The notes: a model not told the origin generated them from the sequence alone. DNA of 24,983 nt from Gammaproteobacteria bacterium (GCA_023228645.1 JALOAT010000054.1:1-24983), one strand, 5' to 3'; shown: positions 12,892 to 19,496, counted from the first letter of the stretch. Numbers and translations: made by a program.

Positions 12892-13518
12892 AATTTTAAT
12901 CCAACGGTAAGGGCGAAAAATTTCGGGTTGATTTATATGTGATATTTATTGATAACTGATTGATGATGAAGAAATATTATTGAACTTTTCGTTAGATCAG
13001 AAGCCTATTTCCCCCTCGAATTTCTTCGAAAGGGAGAAAAACTTTTCGTTGAGTCGTCAGTTAGCAAATTCAATACCTGCTTTCGCAGTAAGGTGGGAAG
13101 CATTTACCTTTAATTTCAATTGGTTTCCGTGTAGTCAGAGTACACCTTCCGGGATAAAGCACAAAATCATTTGCCAAATTTGTGCTTCATTGTAAGTTGA
13201 TAAGGTTAGATCAGAGCTTACATCTTGCGCGCCAGCGTAGCATTTAATACGCCTTATTTTTAACGTGTGCTACCCCCGTAAATCAAGAACAGACAGATCC
13301 CCACGTACCTTGCCAACCCAAGGGTGTTCTGTTGCCAGAACTTACTCATCCCGTCTATGTCCGAGCCAGAGTCTTGCAGAATGTTGGATGTAATTTTTCG
13401 AGGATGGGTATTAGTATGGTGTTAGTAATATGTTAGTAGTTCAACCAATATATTATTCATCAATGTTGATGGTCAATTTCTTTTTCAAACACCATAAATA
13501 TCTTCAAGAGGACAAAAT
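12892..13518. other. 627-bp non-coding, hairpin-rich region
   Basis: No convincing ORF. On the minus strand GTTCTG-GCAA-CAGAAC (13326-13341) and CCTTG/CAAGG (13308-13323) form adjacent hairpins, the first with a GNRA tetraloop. AAGCACAAA (13157-13165)/TTTGTGCTT (13179-13187) is a 9-bp stem. Two copies of GTTAGATCAGA (about 12990 and 13206) and two of AACTTTTCGTT occur. GC content is locally higher than in flanking genes. It could encode a minus-strand structured RNA, or be an origin or promoter region; no known RNA family is recognised. Confidence 0.45.
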
Positions 13519-14142
13519 ATGGTCAAACTTGAAATAAACCAACTACCAAATTATCCAACTCGTAAAATGATACCACTTATGCTTGATGAGGATGGAAAAG
13601 AAATCGATCCACCAAAAGCATATCCAATACCTGATTTTGAAATAGTTGAAGAAGAGCGTATTACTATTTTGGATCAATCCTATCAACAACTAAATCACAA
13701 ATTAGCATTGAAGTTAATTCATTTTCTTTATGGTCCTGTGGAAATTACCTCAAGATTTACTAAAGGTATGCCAAGTCCTAGGTTGTTTTTTAAAGAATTT
13801 CAAAAGAACAATTGGATTGGATATAACCAATATGGCAACCCGCTGACACTTTTTACCAGTGATATACAAGGACTCAATAGCACGATTTCAAATCAAATGA
13901 TTCTGTCAAATTCGTATGTCGTTGATATGCAGCATCCTTATTGTGAGCAGATAATGCAAGTTAGTAAGGAATATGAAATTTTAAATTGGCCTTGGGCTAC
14001 TTTGGAAATATCACTCGATTGCGTAAGAAAAGGTGATCTAATTTTAGGACAGATACAATTGTACGAAATTGATCTTTCTGTGAAATATTATATTGAAATT
14101 GACGATATTACACCGTTTACTGCGTACCATTTGACACGATAA
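13519..14142 (+). CDS. hypothetical protein, 207 aa
   Basis: ATG 13519 preceded by AGAGGAC. No family is recognised. N-terminal half has a Pro-rich stretch (DPPKAYPIPDFE); the rest is mixed alpha/beta without membrane segments. It leads a block of enzymes (ADP-ribosylglycohydrolase, alarmone hydrolase), separated from the next gene by 40 nt with a short GGCTAAAAG/CC hairpin. Confidence 0.7.
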   Translation: MVKLEINQLPNYPTRKMIPLMLDEDGKEIDPPKAYPIPDFEIVEEERITILDQSYQQLNHKLALKLIHFLYGPVEITSRFTKGMPSPRLFFKEFQKNNWIGYNQYGNPLTLFTSDIQGLNSTISNQMILSNSYVVDMQHPYCEQIMQVSKEYEILNWPWATLEISLDCVRKGDLILGQIQLYEIDLSVKYYIEIDDITPFTAYHLTR

Positions 14143-14182
14143 CTTCTATATGTTAGGCTAAAAGCCAATATGGGAGGTTTTT

Positions 14183-15109
14183 ATGTTATTGGAAATGGCG
14201 ATTGGTGATGCATATGGTATTGGCTTTGAATTCTGCAAAACCAATAGTGTAAACGATTTGTCGCGATTTTATCAGCACCCAAAATATTCAAACCTAATAC
14301 CTGGCCAATATACAGATGATACCCAGCGTTCTTTAGCTAATGTTATGGTCATCACACGCAAAGATTATCTAAATCAATTTGACTATGCCCAGGCTTATAT
14401 TGATGAATTTAAGGCCAGCCCTAGGGATGGTTATTCAAGAAGATTTCAAGCTTTAATTGAATCCTGTAACAATGGATTGGATCTATTAAGCAATGTCCGC
14501 CCTACTAAAGATTCCAATGGCTCGATTATGGGAGTTGCTCCTGTTGGATATTTGGAGAAAATCAGTGACGTAAAACGTGCCGCAGCGATTCAAGCTATGG
14601 TTACTCACAGTTATTCCACAGTACCGTATGCTCAAATGATTGCCCTCGCTGCCCATTATTTTCTTTATGATCTTGGATCTAAGGATGATCTTCTTGAATT
14701 CATCAACGATCAATTAGATGAACAATATTTTATAGTTGATGGCCGCCATCCTCTAAAAAATACCTTTTCTGATATTTTCAAAGAATCAGAATATGAGGAT
14801 ATTATCGAAGCTTGTGATATGACTGCACAAAAGACAGCTTATCATTCCTTATATGCAGTATTGTCATATGACAATTTGGCAGATATGTTGAAACATTGTA
14901 TTGATGTTGGCGGCGATACTGATTCACTCGCGGCCTTGTCTATGGCCATAGGATCAAGTTCTAAAGAGATTGAAAACAACTTGCCCAAGCATTTATACGA
15001 TACCTTGGAAAATGGAACCCGTGGTAGAGATTATATTGACAGTCTTGACAATGTCTTGAATAACGTATATTTCCCTAATACGTGGAAAGCTCGCCAAACG
15101 AAAAAATAA
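14183..15109 (+). CDS. ADP-ribosylglycohydrolase (DraG/ARH family)
   Basis: 308 aa, typical length for the family. Metal-binding motifs are in place: GDAYG at 8-12 with E16, TDDT at 44-47, and GGDTDS at 243-248, which hold the two Mg ions. These enzymes remove ADP-ribose from proteins or nucleic acids, or hydrolyse related metabolites. In a phage this could reverse host or defence-related ADP-ribosylation, which is inference. The Shine-Dalgarno is GGGAGG. The next gene follows after 12 nt. Confidence 0.9.
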   Translation: MLLEMAIGDAYGIGFEFCKTNSVNDLSRFYQHPKYSNLIPGQYTDDTQRSLANVMVITRKDYLNQFDYAQAYIDEFKASPRDGYSRRFQALIESCNNGLDLLSNVRPTKDSNGSIMGVAPVGYLEKISDVKRAAAIQAMVTHSYSTVPYAQMIALAAHYFLYDLGSKDDLLEFINDQLDEQYFIVDGRHPLKNTFSDIFKESEYEDIIEACDMTAQKTAYHSLYAVLSYDNLADMLKHCIDVGGDTDSLAALSMAIGSSSKEIENNLPKHLYDTLENGTRGRDYIDSLDNVLNNVYFPNTWKARQTKK

Positions 15110-15121
15110 TTGGAGAATAAT

Positions 15122-15742
15122 ATGACACCTTTCGAGAAAAAACTTCTTACTCTCCGCCAACAGCTTATTGGTGCCCGATATTACAATGCTCTTACGGCAT
15201 TGGATTTTGCAATGGCTTACCACACTGGTACTCGAAAGGATGGCGTCACTCCTGAATTTCAACATCAGGTCGAAATTGCACTATATGCGCTAACGCTTGC
15301 TGATGTAAAATATCGTGAAGAAGTGATCGCTACTATTATGCTTCACGATGTTCGCGAAGACTATAGTATTACTGATTATGAAATTGCTCATCTTTTTGAC
15401 AGCAATGAATTTACTCTTCGAGTAAACCAAGCTGTGGAAAATATGACCAAAGAATGGCGCGGCATTAAAAAGGATGAAGCTCAGCTTTTTGAAGCAATGG
15501 CCATTGATCCTATTGCCAGTATTGCCAAAGGCTGTGACCGAATTCATAATTTGGGATCAATGGTCGGAGTTTTTAAAATTGAGAAACAGAAGGCTTATTT
15601 GGAAGAAGTTGACCGGTTATTCATACCGATGCTAAAAACAGCTCGAAAGAAATTTGCATATCAGCATAATGCATATATGAATATTCTTCATATGATGCGT
15701 AGCCAATGTGATCTCATTAGAGCGATTCATGAAGCCACCTAA
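15122..15742 (+). CDS. small alarmone hydrolase (MESH1/SpoT HD-domain)
   Basis: 206 aa from ATG 15122 (GGAG upstream). It is an HD-domain hydrolase like the (p)ppGpp hydrolase half of RelA/SpoT or the stand-alone MESH1/SAH: AYHTGTRKDG with H34 and K39, H48, the HD pair at 75-76 in MLHDVRED, and GCDRIHNLGSM with D139/R140/N143, corresponding to the LADRLHN motif. No synthetase or regulatory domain is present. The expected reaction is ppGpp to GDP plus pyrophosphate. In a phage with large translation demands, it could blunt the host stringent response triggered by uncharged tRNA. Confidence 0.85.
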   Translation: MTPFEKKLLTLRQQLIGARYYNALTALDFAMAYHTGTRKDGVTPEFQHQVEIALYALTLADVKYREEVIATIMLHDVREDYSITDYEIAHLFDSNEFTLRVNQAVENMTKEWRGIKKDEAQLFEAMAIDPIASIAKGCDRIHNLGSMVGVFKIEKQKAYLEEVDRLFIPMLKTARKKFAYQHNAYMNILHMMRSQCDLIRAIHEAT

Positions 15743-15971
15743 ATCAGTAGTTTTTATCTGGAAAAAGTACGGCGTCCTGCGCAATAAAAATTGTGGTGAT
15801 TCGTGGTTTGCTCGATTTGAGTTTGGAAGTAAAACTTACCCCTATGTTGAAGAACTTCGATTCTTTAAAGACAGATCAGAACGTGATGCTTTTATAAAGG
15901 AACAAAATCGATTGATCAAGATTTATGGTCACGATGAATATTACAATCTGTATCGGAATTTAATCAAATGA
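15729..15971 (+). CDS. small hypothetical protein, 80 aa
   Basis: ATG 15729 overlaps the end of the alarmone hydrolase gene by 14 nt. Basic and aromatic (VVFIWKKYGVLRNKNCGDSW). No family recognised. It ends in an ATGA with the next small gene. Confidence 0.6.
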   Translation: MKPPKSVVFIWKKYGVLRNKNCGDSWFARFEFGSKTYPYVEELRFFKDRSERDAFIKEQNRLIKIYGHDEYYNLYRNLIK

Positions 15972-16144
15972 ATGCTATAATATGTCTAGGATTATATAGC
16001 TTGATTATGGTCACATTGGCGGACTTTGTTGAATTTGAGCTCACGTTGATAGATATACTTTGGCCAATATCGATACCATACCGCTTGATAAATTATTATT
16101 TCGGCAAGCCTATCAATATGGAAAATTTTTTTCTAAGAAAGTGA
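15968..16144 (+). CDS. small hydrophobic protein, 58 aa
   Basis: ATG 15968 overlaps the preceding stop (ATGA). Residues 3-20 (AIICLGLYSLIMVTLADF) form a likely membrane segment and a second hydrophobic stretch follows (LIDILWPISIPYRLI). Probably an inner-membrane peptide; function unknown. Confidence 0.55.
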   Translation: MNAIICLGLYSLIMVTLADFVEFELTLIDILWPISIPYRLINYYFGKPINMENFFLRK

Positions 16145-16163
16145 AAAAAGTTTAAAAAAGTGG

Positions 16164-16192
16164 TTGACTCCGGACTAAATACATTATATAAA
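16164..16192 (+). promoter_or_regulatory. promoter of tRNA array 2
   Basis: TTGACT (16164-16169), 17-bp spacer beginning CCGGACTAAATA, TATAAA (16187-16192). The GGACTAAATA spacer motif is shared with the array 1 promoter at 5073. Confidence 0.75.
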
Positions 16193-16237
16193 GTATAAAT
16201 AACTTTGTAGAAACTTTTATAGGAAAGTGAATTTAAA

Positions 16238-16324
16238 ATGTTAAACCTAGTACTCAATCCAGTTAATTTGTTAGGACTCAATCCTAATCAATTGCCTGTG
16301 GGTGACTCGGGGACAGCATTTTAA
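16238..16324 (+). CDS. Leu/Asn/Pro-rich leader peptide of tRNA array 2
   Basis: A 28-codon ORF with AGGAAAG upstream. It begins MLNLVLNPVNLLGLNPNQLP: seven Leu (TTA x2, CTA, CTC x2, TTG x2), five Asn (AAC, AAT x4) and three Pro (CCA, CCT x2). The array that follows encodes tRNA-Leu for UUA, CUA, CUC and UUG, four tRNA-Asn and four tRNA-Pro, and ends with LeuRS. CTCGGGG at 16306-16312, near the end of the ORF, can pair with CCCCGGG (16355-16361) of the terminator arm. This matches ribosome-mediated attenuation, with the same geometry as leader 1. Confidence 0.78.
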   Translation: MLNLVLNPVNLLGLNPNQLPVGDSGTAF

Positions 16325-16355
16325 AATCTAAATAAAAGATTTAAATGAAGGTTAC

Positions 16356-16386
16356 CCCGGGAAACGCAAGTTTACCCGGGTTTTTT
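16356..16386 (+). terminator. attenuator terminator before tRNA array 2
   Basis: CCCGGGAAAC (16356-16365), GCAA tetraloop, GTTT-A-CCCGGG (16370-16380), then TTTTTT. A 10-bp stem with one bulge. The 5' arm with one preceding C (16355-16361) can alternatively pair with 16306-16312 in the leader. Confidence 0.88.
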
Positions 16387-16399
16387 ATTGCTTACAAGA

Positions 16400-16516
16400 G
16401 TTTAGTTTAGAGTGTGGTGAAATGGTAAACACGGGCGGCTAATAACCGCCCCCCACAGAGGAAACGAGCATTTAAATGAACGTTGCTGGTTCGAGTCCAG
16501 CCACTCAAAACTAAAC
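16400..16516 (+). tRNA. type II tRNA with anticodon AAT and extended acceptor stem
   Basis: The core about 16408-16509 has a Leu-like D-arm (GTGGTGAAATGGTAAACAC), anticodon arm GGCGG-CTAATAA-CCGCC (AAT) and T-arm GCTGG-TTCGAGT-CCAGC, with a long variable region containing CATTTAAATG. AAT would read AUU (Ile) and A34 is rare in bacteria, so identity is uncertain. The flanks 16400-16414 and 16502-16516 pair at 14 of 15 positions, extending the acceptor stem. No CCA. Confidence 0.65.
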
Positions 16517-16536
16517 TTTTTGATTTGGATTGAACA

Positions 16537-17067
16537 ATGATTGATATTGAACAATATATTCGTTTACCGTTAAATGAGCGCCAAGCACATTTGAAATTGG
16601 AAGAAAATTGTATTGTTCGTGGCGGCCCTAAAGATGGTGGTTTATCATCGTATTGTAAGGGTTTGATGGCTCATATATTGGATACGACAATACCATCTGG
16701 TATGAAGATACATATTTGTCACGCTTGCCATAATAAACATTGTTCAAATCCAAAACATTTATATTGGGGTACTGCTAAAGAAAATGCTATTGACAACTAT
16801 AATAACGGTGCTAAAACAGCCCGTGAACGTACAATAGAAAAATATGGCATTGAAAAGGCAAATGAAATTTTTAAATTAAATTCAACCTTGGCAGCGGCTA
16901 AAGGAGGAAGAAAAGGAAAAGGAAAACCAAAAAGTGATCATCATCGGTTAGCTTTATCAAATGCTGGTAAAGGAACTGTATGGTTTAACAACGGTTTTAA
17001 AAATTTAAAAATTAAGATAGGTGGTCAAATTCCGGAAGGGTTTGTTCAAGGAATGATTAAAAAATAA
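16537..17067 (+). CDS. HNH homing endonuclease
   Basis: 176 aa. The HNH core is IHICHACHNKHCSNPKHLYWGTAKENAIDN (about residues 64-92), an H-N-H with two CxxC-like zinc pairs as in phage HNH enzymes. A basic linker and SDHHRLALSNAGKG follow, resembling NUMOD3-type DNA-binding repeats, and a C-terminal FNNGFKNLKIKIGG...PEGFVQGM block common in phage homing endonucleases. It lies between two tRNA genes, as expected for a free-standing homing endonuclease that protects or targets tRNA loci. Only a weak Shine-Dalgarno (GGATTG) is seen. Confidence 0.85.
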   Translation: MIDIEQYIRLPLNERQAHLKLEENCIVRGGPKDGGLSSYCKGLMAHILDTTIPSGMKIHICHACHNKHCSNPKHLYWGTAKENAIDNYNNGAKTARERTIEKYGIEKANEIFKLNSTLAAAKGGRKGKGKPKSDHHRLALSNAGKGTVWFNNGFKNLKIKIGGQIPEGFVQGMIKK

Positions 17068-17072
17068 TATAT

Positions 17073-17154
17073 GGGGCTGTGGCTAATGCGAATGGTACAG
17101 CTAATAGTTTTAGAAACTATGCTTTTGAGAGTTCGAGTCTCTCCAGCCCTACCA
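17073..17154 (+). tRNA. tRNA-Leu (TAG), class I body
   Basis: Acceptor GGGGCTG/CAGCCCT, A73, encoded CCA. Anticodon arm ATAGT-TTTAGAA-ACTAT gives TAG (reads CUA). The variable loop is short, unlike normal bacterial tRNA-Leu, so its charging enzyme is worth checking. Confidence 0.85.
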
Positions 17155-17268
17155 GTTTAATTACTGATGCTATTTGACATTGTTGATTGATTTATGTTAC
17201 TGGTAGGACCTAAAAGATCCTATCAGTGCCAGGAAGGTAACGGGTAGTGCTGACTACTTCCTGGATTT
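17155..17268 (+). other. structured spacer between Leu tRNAs
   Basis: Two strong hairpins: CTGGTAGGA/TCCTATCAG (9 bp) and CCAGGAAG...CTTCCTGG (8 bp) enclosing TAGT/ACTA. Likely processing or stabilising elements. Confidence 0.4.
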
Positions 17269-17342
17269 GCTCCTGTAGCCCAAATGGAAGAGGCGGCAGT
17301 TTCAAACACTGTACAGTGTGAGTTCGAGTCTCACCAGGAGCA
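17269..17342 (+). tRNA. tRNA-Leu (CAA), class I body
   Basis: Acceptor GCTCCTG/CAGGAGC, A73, then CAA instead of CCA. Anticodon arm GCAGT-TTCAAAC-ACTGT gives CAA (reads UUG). Short variable loop, unusual for Leu. Confidence 0.85.
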
Positions 17343-17346
17343 CAAG

Positions 17347-17444
17347 ATGATGGTTTAGTCAGGGGTTAGCTCAATTGGTAGAGCACCTGGTCTGGAGCCA
17401 GGGGGTTGGGAGTTCAAGTCTCCTGCTCCTGACTAAACCATCAT
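17347..17444 (+). tRNA. tRNA-Pro (TGG) inside a 17-bp perfect inverted repeat
   Basis: Core 17360-17432: C1-G72 as in bacterial tRNA-Pro, D-arm and T-arm normal, anticodon arm CCTGG-TCTGGAG-CCAGG (TGG) with the unusual C33. The flanks ATGATGGTTTAGTCAGG (17347-17363) and 17428-17444 are perfectly complementary over 17 bp, so the precursor has a greatly lengthened acceptor stem. No CCA. Confidence 0.85.
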
Positions 17445-17452
17445 ACTTAAAT

Positions 17453-17528
17453 GCGGTTGTGGGCAAAAGGTAAAGTCGGCAAACTTAAAATTTGTGTCAT
17501 ATTGTGGGTTCGAGTCCCACCTACCGCA
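17453..17528 (+). tRNA. tRNA-Leu (TAA)
   Basis: Acceptor GCGGTTG/CTACCGC with one mismatch, A73, no CCA (CAA). Anticodon arm GCAAA-CTTAAAA-TTTGT gives TAA (reads UUA). Medium variable loop. Confidence 0.83.
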
Positions 17529-17547
17529 CAAAAAGATGAAAAAGGCG

Positions 17548-17576
17548 TTGACAACGTTTTAACATCAAGTTAATAT
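17548..17576 (+). promoter_or_regulatory. internal promoter in tRNA array 2
   Basis: TTGACA (17548-17553), 17-bp spacer starting ACGTT, TAATAT (17571-17576). The TTGACAACGTT start is shared with the internal promoter at 19325. Confidence 0.6.
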
Positions 17577-17781
17577 GCGAAACAAGAAACGTACTTAACA
17601 GTAAGTTTTTCGTTTAGTGGTATTTCTTTAATAGCCCTAATAGGCTGGGATTACGGAACGCTATGTTGAAGGACATAACTCGGAAATCCCCGTGTGAGGC
17701 GGTCATCCAAAGTGGTAGTCGAATTATGGTTGGAAGAAACGGAATGTAAGGACCACCGAAATGGTGCAAGGCCATTATAAC
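17577..17781 (+). ncRNA. structured leader/spacer RNA before tRNA-Pro
   Basis: About 205 nt without ORF. Hairpins: AAACG...CGTTT with inner ACTTA/TAAGT, AGCC/GGCT, GGGATT/AATCCC enclosing TATGT/ACATA, and CACC-GAAAT-GGTG. It is the 5' part of the transcript from the promoter at 17548. No known family. Confidence 0.35.
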
Positions 17782-17856
17782 CGGGGATTAGCTCAGCCGG
17801 GTCAGAGCGCCTGCTTTGGGAGCAGGAAGTCGTAGGTTCGAATCCTACATTCCCGA
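17782..17856 (+). tRNA. tRNA-Pro (TGG), second copy
   Basis: C1-G72 acceptor CGGGGAT/ATTCCCG, A73, no CCA. Anticodon arm CCTGC-TTTGGGA-GCAGG gives TGG. Confidence 0.92.
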
Positions 17857-18013
17857 CAATATTAAGCAATGCTGTCATTAAGTAGTAATATTTTTTGATA
17901 GGAAAGGCAGCCATTATGGCGGTAAGCTGGATATATCCATTAACTCAATCATTTGGGTGTGGAATAGCCCGAGCAGAAGTTGGGATCAGGTCCAACCGTT
18001 GTTTAATATTAAT

Positions 18014-18096
18014 GCCCTAGTGGTGAAATTGGTAGACACACTAGATTTAGGTTCTAGCGCCAAAAGCGTGGGGGTTCGAGTCCCTCCTAGGGCACC
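18014..18096 (+). tRNA. tRNA-Leu (TAG), type II
   Basis: Acceptor GCCCTAG/CTAGGGC, A73, encoded CCA. Anticodon arm CTAGA-TTTAGGT-TCTAG gives TAG. Long variable arm CGCCAAAAGCG. A normal bacterial-type tRNA-Leu. Confidence 0.95.
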
Positions 18097-18113
18097 AAAA
18101 GATGGAGACGAGA

Positions 18114-18764
18114 ATGGAAATTCTTAAATTGAAGAATCCTTATCTAAATGGATTTAGTGATGAAAACGATCCAGTTGCTCTGCAATATTTAGATAAGCTG
18201 AAAGCGATTAAGGAAGCATTATCATCAGGCCGCCTCTATTGCCAATATATAGATGGCGATAGAAAAGGATCAATTGCAAAATTGATCCCAGATCCTGCCT
18301 ATTCTCATATTGAGGATCGCGCGCCATCTATTCGATATTCAAGTTCGCACTTTCAAAAAGGTCCTTGGTATCGATTTGAGAATGATATGTTTTTTATGAT
18401 TGCGACTTGGAATGGCCGCAAGAATAAAGTTAAAGAAACTTGGTCATATTATAGTCAATTTGAATTTATTATTGGCGATGATATAGAAACTGTATGGCAA
18501 AAGTTTGATGCACAAACGGCTAAAGAAGAAGTACTCAAGAACCCCAATCAAAAGGATATTGATGGTAATGTTCTCAATGTCGGTGATGCAGTAATGTTTG
18601 TTAATGCACGTTATGGCTCACGAATGGTACTTGAACGTGGCAGAATTAAAGAATTTAAAGTAGTGGTTGATTCGAAGAAAACTTCTATTTCAACTGTTAT
18701 TGAGAATAGCGAAGGTGCTTTAAGTACATTATCATATCCAGAAGATATGGTTTGTAAAATTTAA
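18114..18764 (+). CDS. hypothetical protein, 216 aa, C-terminal SH3/KOW-like segment
   Basis: ATG 18114 is preferred because GGAG lies 6 nt upstream; ATG 18102 is in frame but lacks a site. The C-terminal part (GNVLNVGDAVMFVNARYGSRMVLERGRIKEF) reads like a KOW/SH3-type barrel, often seen in nucleic-acid or ribosome-associated proteins. The N-terminal two thirds are unrecognised. It lies between two tRNA-Leu genes in the same direction. Confidence 0.7.
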   Translation: MEILKLKNPYLNGFSDENDPVALQYLDKLKAIKEALSSGRLYCQYIDGDRKGSIAKLIPDPAYSHIEDRAPSIRYSSSHFQKGPWYRFENDMFFMIATWNGRKNKVKETWSYYSQFEFIIGDDIETVWQKFDAQTAKEEVLKNPNQKDIDGNVLNVGDAVMFVNARYGSRMVLERGRIKEFKVVVDSKKTSISTVIENSEGALSTLSYPEDMVCKI

Positions 18765-18767
18765 AAT

Positions 18768-18853
18768 GCGGTTATGGTGGAATGGCAGACACACTATCTT
18801 GAGGGGGTAGCGAGAGAAATCTCATAAGGGTTCAAGTCCCTTTAACCGCACCA
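18768..18853 (+). tRNA. tRNA-Leu (GAG), type II
   Basis: Acceptor GCGGTTA/TAACCGC, A73, encoded CCA. Anticodon arm CTATC-TTGAGGG-GGTAG gives GAG (reads CUC), matching the CTC codons of leader 2. Long variable arm. Confidence 0.93.
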
Positions 18854-19084
18854 AAAAGAACGTTGCGAGTAGCTATCGCATAGTTAGGCTGATATCCTGA
18901 TGAAGAATCCAGTTAGCCCTGGAAAAACTATCCCTGACTTGGAAAGCTGGTTGACATAACATATAATGTCACGTATTGGGATTTATACGATAAATTGAGC
19001 CGTGGAGGTGAGCGTTGATCTAGCTGATCTAAAGTAGGCTAGGGAGTGATCGGACCCGTGAAGCGGACAATTAAATCCCAACAT
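18854..19084 (+). ncRNA. structured RNA segment between tRNA-Leu and tRNA-Pro
   Basis: Two structured parts. 18864-18931: TGCGA/TCGCA hairpin, then ATAGTT/AACTAT enclosing GGCTGA/TTAGCC. 18976-19081: a 10-bp stem TTGGGATTTA/TAAATCCCAA encloses about 86 nt with an inner CTAGC/GCTAG stem, an overall tRNA-sized domain but without a T-loop. The block TAGGGAGTGATC recurs at about 20753. Unknown family. Confidence 0.4.
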
Positions 19085-19161
19085 CTGGAAGTAGCGCAGC
19101 CTGGTAGCGTACCTCATTTGGAGTGAGGGGGTCGGAGGTTCAAATCCTCTCTTCCAGACCA
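19085..19161 (+). tRNA. tRNA-Pro (TGG), third copy
   Basis: Acceptor CTGGAAG/CTTCCAG with C1-G72, A73, encoded CCA. Anticodon arm CCTCA-TTTGGAG-TGAGG gives TGG. Confidence 0.93.
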
Positions 19162-19169
19162 ATTATTGT

Positions 19170-19284
19170 GCGGATGTAGCTTAATGGGTTGGTCGAGCTA
19201 GATAAGACCAAACTTAGTGGCCACTAAGTAAAGCGGCAGGTAGTTAACCTGGAGAAGGTGGTTCGATTCCATCCATCCGAGCCA
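19170..19284 (+). tRNA. tRNA-Asn (GTT) with D-loop insertion
   Basis: Anticodon loop TAGTTAA in a CAGG/CCTG stem gives GTT; T-arm GGTGG-TTCGATT-CCATC; discriminator G (Asn-like) and encoded CCA. The D region carries an extra 40 or so nt containing TTGGTC/GACCAA and an 18-nt perfect palindrome ACTTAGTGGCCACTAAGT. Position 33 is A rather than U. Confidence 0.7.
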
Positions 19285-19324
19285 AAAAGAAATTGAACAT
19301 ATTTTGTTTGTGTGGGTAAAAGCA

Positions 19325-19352
19325 TTGACAACGTTAGTATTGCCTCTATAAT
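19325..19352 (+). promoter_or_regulatory. internal promoter before tRNA-Asn genes
   Basis: TTGACA (19325-19330), 16-bp spacer beginning ACGTT, TATAAT (19347-19352). A T-arm-like relic (GTGGG-TTCAAGT, about 19364-19375, and GGAGGC) follows. Confidence 0.7.
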
Positions 19353-19419
19353 CTAGACGTTGTGTGGGTTCAAGTCCCTGAGGAGGCTTCAGCTTTTTAA
19401 CAGCAAATATGTCAATCAT

Positions 19420-19496
19420 TCCCCTGGGGTCCTATCGGTAGGGACGCCTGACTGTTAATCAGGTTGCTGTAGGTTCGAATCCTACCAGGGGAGCCA
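19420..19496 (+). tRNA. tRNA-Asn (GTT), second copy
   Basis: Acceptor TCCCCTG/CAGGGGA, G73, encoded CCA. Anticodon arm CCTGA-CTGTTAA-TCAGG gives GTT. Confidence 0.95.

Noticed and set aside
12980..13195. A 71-aa plus-strand ORF in the non-coding region
   Set aside because: No Shine-Dalgarno site, atypical composition, and it spans stem-loops; more likely chance in a structured region.
17916..18020. 34-codon mini-ORF with AGGAAAGG upstream, ending inside tRNA-Leu
   Set aside because: Resembles a leader by its ribosome site, but shows no enrichment of cognate codons and no terminator follows.
18880..18931. Possible hammerhead ribozyme: CTGATGA, GAAA and ATAGTT/AACTAT arranged in the right order
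   Set aside because: An extra A breaks the required stem III register and no stem II or stem I of usual form is present; the segment folds better as nested plain hairpins.
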